A stretch of 64,000 nt of DNA from Ficedula albicollis (taxonomy: Eukaryota; Chordata; Aves; Passeriformes; Muscicapidae): the NCBI RefSeq assembly GCF_000247815.1, contig NC_021677.1, forward strand, positions 39,127,717 through 39,191,716, written 5' to 3'. Below are positions 52,749-64,000 of this stretch, one piece after another; the first letter of the stretch is position 1; the number at the start of each line of letters is the position of its first letter. The notes under the pieces were generated by a model. It did no database searches. It worked only from the letters and a program-made list of their open reading frames with translations, and had not been told where the DNA came from. The translations under genes and the position numbers were made by a program.

Positions 52749-53227
52749 GATAAAAAAAAATGTGTTGCTATCGTATTTAAAAACTTTATGGAAAGCCTGC
52801 CAGCTCCTCAAAGCTGGGATTTACTAATTAGTTACCTTGATTAAAGGCTAGCTTCCAAAGAGCTCCTGTGGATAACAGGTTTAACTTTAAGCATATGATT
52901 GATCCCATTACATTCACTGGCTTTAACTGGACTGCTCATAAAATTAAGCCTGTATTTAAATGCCTTTCTGGATCAGAACCCAACTCCCTGAGAGGAGCTC
53001 TGGCTTAGAGCAGTGGTACCTTCTGACGCCCGTACACTGATGAGCATAACTCTTTTTTCCATATTCTGCCAAACTAAAAAGCAGTGGAACTTTGCTTACA
53101 CAGGTCCTGGAATCATTGTCTGCCACAGGTAACTGGCAATGCCATTTCATCAGAGCTTATAAACATCAGAGCTTGAAACACTCAGCCTGAGCTAGTTCAG
53201 AATACCAGGACAAGACACAAGAGTGAA

Positions 53228-53247
53228 GATATATATATATATATATC
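53228..53247. repeat. TA dinucleotide repeat, about 10 copies
   Basis: Short perfect TA run, about 285 bases from exon A on its donor side. Confidence 0.9.
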
Positions 53248-53532
53248 AGCAATACACTGACAACACTGGTGCTGAAGCAGGGTTTGTACCAGTGTCTCTA
53301 TACAGCTGTGCATTCTTTGACATATTATAATAACCAAAATTGGCATTGTGAGTCTAATTTAGACCGATCAAGACTTTTCAAATTGTGCTCGTTATGTAAG
53401 ACTACATTTGCCAAATTCTTGCAATTGCAAAAAAAAAAAAAGAGTGGAATATAAAGAGGATCTAATGTCTGGAAAATGGGTGATTAAGAAAGGTCACATA
53501 AAATTGACAATTTTAAAAACATATACTCTTAC

Positions 53533-53616
53533 CCTTCTCGTTGGAAAATAGTCCTAAAACAATCCCCCAGGCTCTTGTAACTGGTTGGATCAGTTTTCCC
53601 TCTTTGAATTTGGAAC
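53533..53616 (-). CDS. SLC25A21: SLC25A21 exon A (residues about 40-68)
   Basis: An 84-bp exon that starts with the last base of an Arg codon and ends after two bases of a Gly codon, so it enters and leaves in phase 2. It begins FQIQR, the stretch just after the first carrier signature (PLDVVKTR in human, with that part on the upstream exon outside the window). It continues with DPTSYKSLGDCFRTIFQREG, the matrix-side helix between membrane helices 1 and 2, ending in the family's acidic-Gly (EG) motif. On the minus strand the acceptor has a run of eight T before AG (plus-strand 53617-53626), and the donor reads GTAAGA. The next exon (B) lies 37 kb further along the minus strand. Sequence identity and phase make this call firm. 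The exon number in the full gene is not known from this window. Confidence 0.95.
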
Positions 53617-56600
53617 CTAAAAAAAATACAATTTACATCACAGCATGAGAAGTCAGGGATTTTAAGTCACTTTTAACTTTCCAATTATTATATAAAAGGA
53701 CTTTTAAAGGTTTTTTTTATGTCTCTGATTCATTATTATATACTGTTCCTGATATACTTATTAACACTGTTTTCATAGAAGCTGTTAAACCAAGGAAAAA
53801 TAGAGCTTTAGTAGCAACTTTTTTTGTAGTTTATGGAACTCACAGTATAGCTATCACCTTTGACATTTACACCTCTTTCTAGTTGTTTGAAAAATAAGCT
53901 GTTAACCCTGTGCCTGATCCAAAGTCCACTGAAACTAATGTGTTTGAGTCAAATCCTGCTTTTGAAAATCTGAAATTGAATACTATCGTGTGTTGCTCTT
54001 TTTTTTATATCTGACACAATTACAACAAAAATCAAGCAGAGACATGATCAGATATTAGAGCACCATTCATTTTTCATAATTCAATAATAGGATGAACAAT
54101 AAAAGCAAGCAATGAATTATTCTGATTGAAACCTTATTTTCTCTACTCACATTTTGACGACAATAAAAATTTTAACATGAAGCTTGTGACTTTGAAAGGA
54201 AAATCAAGATTATGATTTAAGATTGTAAACTTCTTATTGTTATGATTTATGGATAGCAACAGTGAGTTTAACTAACTATACTATTTTACTAAGTATCTCA
54301 GTTAGAAGACCCTATTTCTTTCAGTTTCAAAACTGCAGCTGGCACATTCAAGTAAATAGAATGGAGATATTTAGATCAATTTTTAGCAACATAACTGCTT
54401 TTTAAACCGCTAATTACCAAATAGCACAAAAAATTAAAAAGAATATTGCTGTTGGCAATTCCAGTCCAAATTAGCCCCACATCAGGCAATCACTACACTG
54501 GTTTTATCACTAGGTACAATAATAACTCTACACAATGGTTTCAGGAAATAATTCACATTACTGTTACTGGTTTTATCACTAGGTACAATACTAACTCTAC
54601 GCAATGGTTTCAGGAAATAATTCACATTACTGTCAAGTATGCCACAGGTATACTGCAGTTCTGAGAAACATCAATTGTCATTTATTCTGATCACGATACT
54701 GAATCTCATTTATATGAGATAATGAACCAAGGTACTTTTAACTCAAGGTTAAACAGCAATTTTCTCCTCTCTCACAGAATTCAGTAGGGTCAAGTCAACA
54801 TTTGTATTGTGGCCAAAGACATTCATTGTTTTGAACATCAGTATTTCTGTGCTAACACTTCTAAAATTTTGTTCCGTTTGAGAAAAAAAATTCTAGTGAT
54901 GCAATTCTTTGGGCAATTATGAAGGCAAGCCCACACCTTTTTTGAAAACAGTTAGAAGGAAACACTGAGTCCCTCCATAGTCCTAATAAAAGTAGTTCAG
55001 GCACATCTGGGATCTCTATCTGGGGTAACCTCTTTTATTAGCACAAGAACTTGCTGCCAAGTTGGCAGAGAGAAGAATGCTATTCAATAGGCTTACACTC
55101 AAATAAGAGCTGGTGCATAAAATTTTGTCTGAAAAGATCCCTTGGGATGGCTAATAGTTGAAAAAAAAAACCTCAATGCCATCACACATAGTCCAACAGC
55201 AATATCAGCTACAGAAGCTTTTACATTGTGGCAATCAAGCAATCACAATTATAACAGAACCTAGTTTTAATGCACATTTTAATATAGTTAAGACTTGATT
55301 GTTTATACATTTCAGCTCAAAATCAAGAATGTCTTTCTTTTTCTTAAAGAAAACTTGCCAAAAACTCACCAGTAACATCTTTTTCCAAGTATTTAAAAAT
55401 AAAGTTTTCTTAAACCAAATTATTTTCCTTGAGTTTCAAGATTTGGCCTCCTTGTAAACTCAGAAAAGCATCATTGTTTCTAAAACATGCTTTGAATAAT
55501 GCACTTTGCCCTTTTTCACCCTGCAAATGCTCAGCAATGTCCTACTTGCACATGTGCAAGGCTCCCCACTAAATCGTGCAAGCAAACAACTGTTTGTTGA
55601 ACTGGGGCTTTAATTCCAGAGTCACAGTGGATCTCAACAACATAGTGAACATATTTATATAATTCTGTTTTAGAACTTACACACTGGCAACTTCTCAACT
55701 GAATTTAAACGATTTAATAAAAATAGGTCTTTGATAGCAATAATGAAAGGAATGGCATAAAAAATGCAATAATCCTGTAGGTAATTTATGTTTTATCAGA
55801 TGAAGGATAACTTCTTGCTAAAGAAGTTAAGTCAAAGAAGCTTTAAATTTATTTCAGATACTTGTTTCAATACAGATAAGACTTCTGTATTAAATGAGTC
55901 CATTTGTAACACTGAGTCACACAAATAACATATTCCTTCCTTTAGGGTTTTTGGATCCATTCCTTCCCTAGTAAATCTATTTTATAGCTTTAACTGCAAT
56001 TCTAAAATACATGCCAATTATGTGCTTCAACCTAGATCTGCGAATTGGGTTCTTTGATTCAGAATTGCTTGCCTCAATAAAATCATGTGTAACTTTTTAA
56101 TGAACTAGCTAATTGATCACCAGAACTTGTTATAAGAAGCTCAGGGAAGAGCTGACAAAAATGTTTGTTTGTTTTGCTGGAGATAGCAGCAGCAGCCTCT
56201 ATTAGTAGCCTTAATAACACAGAAGAGCTAAAGCATTCCCTTAAAAAAAACCCCAACCTGGCCTGTTTTTAATGATTGTTTAGAGGAATGAACACAACTG
56301 GGGCATATGTAATGGCTTTCTCTGCTTCAAATCCGTTCCTTTCTAAAAGCACTATAAAACCACTGAATTTCATGCATTTTTGAAAGTTGGATGGCTGCCT
56401 TGTATCCTTTTAGCTTTTGCTAGACCAAAAAAGATAAATTTCCCTCTAAATACCATCAGAACACTAACTTCTGATCTAATAATTCTGAAGTGTGATGGCA
56501 AGCAGCCCTCAGTGACATGCTGAACAGCCATATGTGCAGAAATGCTTCTCCAGGGCTGGGGTGGACAACCTCCTACTCACTACCAGCATCCCAGAAGTAT

Positions 56601-56645
56601 CAGAAGTCACTGGACACTCCAACACATTGTGTGTTCACTGCAAGC
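53617..56645 (-). other. SLC25A21 intron upstream of exon A (first part)
   Basis: AT-rich intron. Holds the 69-bp duplication at 54497-54634; otherwise nothing recognised. Confidence 0.6.
54497..54634. repeat. Tandem duplication, 69-bp unit x 2
   Basis: ACTGGTTTTATCACTAGGTA to AATTCACATTACTGTT is repeated after 69 bases with changes AATAATAAC/AATACTAAC and TACACAA/TACGCAA. Confidence 0.93.
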
Positions 56646-56758
56646 TTTATCAGTTCAAAAATGAGCATCAGGCTAACTTTCCTCCCCTGTCATTGTCCTG
56701 CTTCTTGGCTTACTGGGCAGAATGATGCAGGGCTGAGCACTCCCACCCCTGGAATGCT
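56646..56758. repeat. 113-bp segment also present at 59121-59233 (probable source copy)
   Basis: It starts TTTATCAGTTCAAAAATGAG and ends CCCACCCCTGGAATGCT, with three mismatches over 113 bases to the other copy, same orientation. Here it is embedded in a longer stretch of like composition (56500-56950), so this looks like the original. Confidence 0.92.
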
Positions 56759-59120
56759 CACAGAGCTGTGGGAGGCACTTTGCACCCCAGGTTGCCTCTT
56801 CCTACCCAGGATTAGCCAAGGCATTTACTGCCTGTCCCCTTGGCTCCTTGCAGTTCCCACATCCATCTACCATGCCATGAGGATCTCACATTTTCCTTTT
56901 CTGGCTTGTAGCAGCAGTCCACAGGGCTTGGTCTTCCATGTCCCCTTTGAATGAACAGTACCTTTGCAGCAGCTTCCTTAGATACCAAAGTGCCCTGATA
57001 ATGTTTAAGAAAACATTGGTGTCCTTCTCTGTTCCCTGCAGAAGACACATAGTTGGAATCTCTGTAAAAAGTGGGAACCATGTAAAAACTATTTGAGGTT
57101 TTGGGGTCTATTCAAAAGGCATTGAAAAATGATGATCTAAAACCATGAAAATATTTTAACTTACCCACACTAATCAGCACTAGAACTTCACTTGTGAAAT
57201 GAATAAAAGTAAATTATTTTTATTTTACTAGCACGAGAGAGAACATTTTTTTATGGTTATCACAGTCCCAATCAATAAGTCATGATCAATAAGTCTCAAT
57301 GGGCTCTGCCTGAAATTCCATAATATAGAAGACACTTGAGTTCTTTCACCAGCTCTCCAAACCACTTATCATTTAACAAGTGATTCATCATATTGTGGAG
57401 CAATGACTCTACATAAACACATGCATCTGCTCCCAGTGCCTAACTCCTGACAGTCCCTGTTGGTTTTTTAATAGCCAAAATTTCACTCTGAGTTCAATAA
57501 AATTCTCAGTCCAGACTATGCTTTTCTGACCCTATTCCTATTGCAAAAAATCCTCTAGGTAATTTTTTCTAATAGAATCAATATATATATAAGAACAAAG
57601 AGATACATGTGATTCTGAAAAAAAAAATTCTCTTACATCCCTCTATGATATGCTAAATTTTTTGTTCTGTTTGCTGAATATGTCATCAAAGTTGTCTTGT
57701 GGATGTCTGCTACTACTTTATCCAGGTATTTAGTGTTTAAAGCTTGTTTACCACAACGTTATCTAAAAATCCTCCCCATTTTATTTACTGATCTGGGCTG
57801 GAGAAAGCTTTCTCATTCATATGGATATTGTTTTTAGTCATCTTAAAATATAAAAGGAAAAAATCAGTATTTTCATATCTAGATTGAAGCACATAATGAG
57901 CATTTAAGTCCCAGCCATGTAGGACAACCACAATGTGATATGGAGCAGTCTAGACTCATCAAATTCTTGCCACTGGGTTTGCAAAGACCATACCCTCATG
58001 CATAAATTCCAGAATTTCTTGCTGTTTTTAGGCAGCACTGCTGACTAGTTTCTCAACCACAGAGTTCAGAGGGAAAGAAAAACACTGACTCAGAGAACCA
58101 AGCTTTATACCAGGCTGCAGTGCTTGCCAAGGAGTGGCAGCCTTGGCTGTATTTTTCCTTCTCTGCACATCTCAGCAGGATTCTGTCATGTGTTCTACTC
58201 AGTTTTGAATACAGCTCCTAACATTTCCATTCATGGTTGGGGTTTGTGCAGTACCAAAGCAAATAAACTTAGGAACTGACGTATATAGACGCTATAAAGA
58301 AAATAATTGCATGGCATAACAACAAAACAAATTAAAATATCTGTGCAACTTTAAATCTAAAACAACTTTTAAATAAATGTACGGTTTTGAAAAACTGAAA
58401 ACATGTACGGCTTTTTTGCACTTTCAGCAATTCCCATGATTCCAGACACTCCTAACCATATTTACCTCACCCTTACATGTTGATAAAAAATGTATAGTCT
58501 GAAGTTTTATATAAACATACATTATTTAACAGTTCACATGCTTATAAAAAAATAACTGCACTGCATATTTAAAAGGTTTTGATTTGTTAAGTTAAACATT
58601 TATTCAGGTGTTACTATGAGTGTTATCTACTGATGCTTAAATTTTAGGCAAAACTTTGGACTAGAAAATGGACCTCAATAATATAATTTATTTCTCTTTT
58701 TGGCTCAAGTTCTTTGAGTTGCTAACATTACTTATAGGATAATGACTAAGTTGAGAGTATAATTCTGACACTTATTTTAACAGTAAATCATAGGAGCTGT
58801 TAAAGAGCTGAATATTACTTTTCAAACCACAAAAAGCCTAATTATTTCAAGCAAAAGATACAAGTTTTGTTGCTGCAGAGGTCATATTTTGAGTGTTTCA
58901 GTATAGTTATGACGATTATTTAGCTGTGAAAATCATATAAGAATATAATAAAGTAGAAACATAAAGAACAGGTAAAGAACAGAACTTATTCCATTTATTC
59001 TCCATACTAGTCACAGATTTGTCTCAAATCTATGGTAGTTAAGATTTCTGCAGTTGAATTTTCTTACAGTTCATGTCTACTTTACAGAAATAAAGCATTA
59101 CGAAAAAGCATTTCGAAAAA
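56759..59120 (-). other. Intron stretch without recognised elements
   Basis: AT-rich after about 57080. The open frame 56517-56954 (145 codons, plus) has no known domain. Confidence 0.6.
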
Positions 59121-59299
59121 TTTATCAATTCAAAAATGAGCATCAGGCTAACTTTCCTCCCCTGTCATTTTCCTGCTTCTTGGCTTTCTGGGCAGAATGA
59201 TGCAGGGCTGAGCACTCCCACCCCTGGAATGCTGGATGCAGGGCTGAGCATTATGAAAAATTATTTCAAAAAGCATTATGAAAAATTATTTCAAAATTC
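59121..59299. repeat. Copied segment plus local repeats (complex insertion)
   Basis: 59121-59233 copies 56646-56758. Then 59235-59250 (GATGCAGGGCTGAGCA) repeats 59199-59214, and then a 25-base AT-rich unit (ATTATGAAAAATTATTTCAA AAAGC) starts at 59250 and again at 59275. The left flank holds related pieces (AAAGCATTACGAAAAAGC). Confidence 0.88.
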
Positions 59300-62200
59300 A
59301 TCACAAATAATTTTATTTTATTGGAATTAATGATGCTTGTTAAGTTTACTCACCCCTTTGAATTCTAGAGGAATTTGTTGGGCTTTTTAACAAGAAAAAA
59401 AGAAAGAATAGTAATAATGGAAATAATTGTAAAGACACCCTGAAAGCTTTGTCTGCAGAGTTGATTTTTATATCAGTTAGAACATCAACTATCAACTGTG
59501 ATGGTAAAATAAAAAACTGCCGAACAGAAATGGATGATTTCTCACATTTACAAATGTGTTCATCAAATATTGCACCTCATAAATGTGTCCATTTATACCC
59601 GATCTCTGCCTTACTGCAGTCCAGGTCTGTTCTGTCCTCTGATTTTTACTTTGTCTCTGAGAAACACACCTCAGAAATTGCCATGAAAAATAATTTAGGG
59701 CAAAAGGAGGAACCACCACCAGCAGATGCGAAAGGAGCAACTGCCCACATCTGAATAAGGGTGTGTGGAAGATGTTACTTCCCCCAAAGGTGTGTTCATG
59801 ACAAAAGTTACAGCTAGACCAACAGACTTAGCAATTTGCAGCAGAATTTAGATGGAACACATTGGCTGCTCTGATCAAACTGGACCCAATAAGATCATCA
59901 CCAGCTGGTGCCTCCTTTTAGATTGGCTAAAAGCAATTTATCTAAACCCTCATAAAACACTTGGTTGAAACTCTTTCAGCCTCAATGATGAGAACTTACC
60001 ATCCACAGCTTACTCTGAGCTTACAATTTTTAAGAAATATTTTCCCTGAATGAAGTGCATTTTAAAAGTCTTAAATGTGACCAAACAGCTTAGGTGTTTC
60101 ACTGATATTCTCAGTCAGCTCTCTGAATGTGACTCAGACCAGAGGAAAGTACACCACTCAGAAGAACTTAATCTTTCCTGTACTTCCTATTCCTTTTATA
60201 CATGACTTTCCACTCTTTCTGGCTTTTATATTCATGCTAAGCAGCACATCATTCCATCAAAACTATCAGTGGGAAAAAGAATGCAGTACAGTAAAAATAT
60301 TTTTAATTTAATTTTTTAGACATTAAAGCTGTATTTTTTCAGCTACTAATGAAGAACTCATCTGATTTTTTTTCTCCTGCATTAATTCTTCCATTGTCTG
60401 CACAGGACAAACATGGAGTAGCTATAACATCAGAAGAAAATTTTTCTTTACATGTAGTCTTAAAAAATATTAATGAAAAAAATAACTTGGCCAGAAGCAG
60501 TCACATTAATCCATTTAACTGTTTAATGCAGATCTACCCTGGTAATATTGCAAAATAATAACAAAAATGACTAGTCATAACACTTACATATGAATAATTT
60601 CATGTTTTCCCAAGGAAGAAATTCAGCAGAAACTAAGCTCAAACCATAAATATTTTAATAATCTAGTTCCATCAATGGCCATGAGTGGGTGGAGGGGGAG
60701 TTCCAAACAACAACAGCAAAACTAGTGAAAACCAAACCTTTTTTAATTCCACACTAAAAACCACTCAGAGAAACCTCATGAATGTGCAGGTTCCACTTTA
60801 TTTCAGGGATGAAAAATACTGAGAACATTTGAATTCCAGTTTCACAGGGCATGCAAACAGTACATATTTTTATTATCCTTTAGAAATGTCTCCAGTGTTC
60901 TGTGTGAAAGCCTATCCACAAGCCCTGCCAGAGAAGGAACAGCTCTGGTGTTGTGGCTACGTACCAGGTACAATTCTGTGACTGAGGCTTTGCTTTTGCT
61001 GCCTAGGTACAAGTTCTGAGCACGACATAGGATGACAGCAGAGATCATAAAAGGGACACAGCTGTTTGAAAGATCATGCAGTGTTTTGTGTGGAGCATTG
61101 TGCAATACACATCATCTTAACACAACAAGATCAGCCAGGATGTGCCAACCATAAAAGCAATAGGCAAATTTAAGCACTACCTGTGTTTTCTGTCTACAGC
61201 TTCCTGTGTATAAGGCACTTAGTTACACTGGTGGAAGAATCTGCAGAAACCAGCAATGGGAAAAAGAACATTTTGGTATCTTTACAGTGATGGTTTATTT
61301 CTGAAACCTCTGTTTCCTAAGTGAAAGCAATCCCCCAAAATCTATGGACTTTTTTGAGCTTTATCTAAACTGGACAAATCATTCATAACAGCACCACAAG
61401 GAATAATTTTGTATTGTCAGAGATGATGGAGCTTTTTGTATGATTATAAGTATGAATAGCCACACATAGCCTAAGACATCAACAGAAGAAATCTGGTTTT
61501 CATTAGTTTTGAATAAAGTCTTACATGCTTTCCTTCTAAACAGCTTATAGAGAAACAACAGACAAACTGATGAGGAATATAAACTAATGACTAGAAGACT
61601 TTTCCTTCTAAACAGCTTATAGAGAAACAACGGACAAAATGATGAGGAATATAAACTAATGACTAGAAGACATTTCACAAGAAATCATATATTATATGAT
61701 AATTATATTAAGACTCCAGTATGCAGTCTCAGTGCAGGGAAAAACGAGAATGTGGTTTGGCTGATTTCAGTGTCAAACATGCCTGCTTAAAAAGTGTTCA
61801 TTTTTTGATGTCGGTTTAACTTCTATTGCAAAAATGTATATCCTGTCTTGACCTCTTGCTGGAAAGCAACTCTCTTGTCCTGTGACATTACATCTGTGAT
61901 CCTTTACTGATTTCTGCAAATTAGAGTTGTTAAAAATTTTACATGTAAGTATGAACATTTCACCTACAGTTAAGTGACACCAGATTAGAGGAGTTATTTT
62001 GCTGCCTTTAAAAGAGGGGATATTCTCCATTACTCCAAAGACAGGCAAAGGCAAATCTCAACACAGCTTTGTAAAATCAAACACGTGTCTGATTAGCCAT
62101 AGAAAGGCTTCAAATGACCCCTTACTGGCCACTACTGGACACTACCTGAAATACAAACAGTAAGCACTGCTCTAAAACCCTTCCAATTTCAGAAAATGTA

Positions 62201-64000
62201 GTAAAGATCTACATGCCACTGGAAAAAGTAATGGTCTTCTACAATTTTTATAGAAAGGGTCAAGTACTTATACATGGTTTTCTCAGCAAAGCTTTGATTT
62301 CAGTGTCCGTTATGGAAATATCACAGCACCTCTCCTGAGAGAGCAGAAGAATTTTTTTGTGGCTTTCTGGCATGAAGATGTAGGGGAGGATTTTTTGGTG
62401 GGTTGTTCAATACTTTTCAGTATTCATTAACATTTTAAGTTCTTTGATGAGATCAAGCCCATCATCGCTGAATGTATTTTTTTTCTTTTTTTTTTTTCTT
62501 TTCTGTGTTAAAACGATTTAGCACCAAAAATTTTCAAACCATCACAAAATGTACATTACACTTACTCCCTATGGTCAAAGTAAGAAAGATAACAAAAAAT
62601 ATCTTTTCTCCCAAAGGAAATAAACGGTCAAACACAGAAATCCAAATTCATTTTCAGAGGAGAATAGCCAAAATCAAATCGGGAGTTGCTGAAAGGAGTA
62701 TTAGCTTTGTGCTGGAAAATATTTGAGAGAGAAACAATTTCATTAATATATTGTGGCTGAGATTTTTAAAATACTGGAAAGGATACAACCAGACTTACTC
62801 TACTGAAAAATACAGCTAAATACCCTGCATTTTAAAATGTTAACTCACATGCCCTTTCTCATTAACACACAAACCACTTTAAATGACTAATAGCTAATTC
62901 ACACAATATGGACATTATCTACTATGCATGTGCTGCTTCCATGAAGACTATTTTTTTCCTATTAAACTGTATGGCTAAGTGACAGTAAACATACAGACTT
63001 AAATGAGCAAAACAAGGAAGTTCTGAGTTAAAGACTGAAACTTAACTCTTAATCACTCAAATGTGCCCCAATATTACAGCTTATATAGAATTTATTATCG
63101 ACCAGTGCTGAGTGATCTCAGCAATTCTTAACATACAGTAGGACACAACAAGGCAGGTTAAGGATGAAATTTCCTCTGAAGCACTATGGCTTTCACTGCT
63201 GTGGTGACTTTAGTAAAAGTAGTGAAATATTGGAGCACCTGTATTCTGCAATTCAATTTATCAGAAACAGTGCACTTCTGTAAAAATCAAAGCAAAAATG
63301 TATTCACTTAACTGTTAAGTAAAGTTTTCTGTGTGTTCAAATTGTAGCTTGCTAGTTCTTTAAGAGTCCACAGATACATAAAAAAAATCCAAGAAATTTT
63401 GGTGTAATACTAAAGTTTATCCTAGCAAGCAAGGAGAAACCTTTGATGCCTATGAATATTCCCTATTAATTCACTGTATGAAGATAAGAAAAAAATAAAA
63501 GAAATGAGTTCTCACAAATTCAATGTTGCGGAAAAACAGCCGTTATTTTCAGACTTCATTAGACTAGATTAATTTTTATTTTTCTAACTCATACTATTAA
63601 GGTTTGTCAACAAAAACTAATGCTAAACAAAACTCAGGAGAATCTAGAATGCAGGCTGCACACCGAAGTCAGAAGAATAAGTTTGAATAACCAAAGCTGT
63701 TGTGGAATCACGGTTGTTACTACAAAACTGTCAGGATACTTTTTTTTTTTTTGTAGAATCAAATAGCCCCATGCAATGATATTATTTTCCTTATTTTTAA
63801 ATGCATTTTTAAAACTACTGAAGTTCAAGTATTTGACATCCCAGTTTTAAATGATAGAAAATAACACTGTAGTGGAAACACTAACAGGGTCTTGACAACA
63901 GCCGTGTAAGGCTGCACCTTTATATCACAACAAACTCTTCCAGCTGAAAAAACTCACTCATTACCCAGGATGGTGTGGAAAAAAGATTGTTGTTGCTTCA
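59300..64000 (-). other. SLC25A21 intron, right edge
   Basis: AT-rich intron to the window end. T-rich runs at 62477-62502 and 63740-63752. The exon with the first carrier signature (HPLDVVKT in human) was looked for on the minus strand and not found, so it should lie beyond 64000. Confidence 0.6.
61530..61673. repeat. Tandem duplication, 72-bp unit x 2
   Basis: TTCCTTCTAAACAGCTTATA to AATGACTAGAAGAC repeats after 72 bases with changes CAACAGACAAACTG/CAACGGACAAAATG. Confidence 0.93.

Noticed and set aside
53617..64000. Search for the upstream SLC25A21 exon with the first carrier signature
   Set aside because: No minus-strand match to the HPLDVVKT region was seen; it probably lies beyond the window.

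Overview
The window looks like avian nuclear DNA, most likely from a bird genome assembly. It is AT-rich, almost entirely intronic, and carries several decayed CR1 non-LTR retrotransposon fragments. There is no bacterial-style gene packing. The only protein-coding gene I can support is SLC25A21, the mitochondrial 2-oxodicarboxylate carrier. It lies on the minus strand and runs off both ends of the window. Five different internal exons are present. They align without gaps to residues about 40-201 of the roughly 299-residue human protein as I remember it, and all have GT/AG splice sites and matching phases. In transcription order they are A (53533-53616), B (16345-16411), C (9974-10033), D (7707-7814) and E. 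Exon E occurs twice (3421-3585 and 1025-1189). The 5' exons (start codon and first carrier signature) should lie beyond base 64000, and the 3' exons left of base 1.

Layout: 1-5504 holds a 2.4-2.5 kb tandem duplication carrying exon E, and its second copy is interrupted by 740 consecutive G. 5505-16411 holds exons D, C and B, a perfect 37-copy GAGGAA array and a CR1 fragment. 16412-53532 is one 37-kb intron. It contains a 978-bp tandem duplication whose junction forms a CR1, a CR1 with a reverse-transcriptase remnant, a GC-rich 14-bp minisatellite, a GGAA array, tandem duplications of 228, 1031, 52, 222 and 121 bp, and a second G run (433 G after 46 T). 53533-64000 has exon A and the start of another long intron, with two small tandem duplications and a 113-bp segment copied 2.5 kb away.

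The main theme is not a new gene system but an unusual density of exactly two-copy tandem duplications (units 50 bp to 2.4 kb) plus two very long G homopolymers. The long, nearly identical duplications and the G runs are probably at least partly assembly artefacts. The first G run can be tested inside the window, because the other copy of the duplication has about 607 bp of ordinary sequence at the same place. The shorter duplications carry a few mismatches and look like real, older events. If the exon E duplication were real it would be phase-neutral (55 codons, phase 0-0). No RNA gene, CRISPR array or complete mobile element was found.
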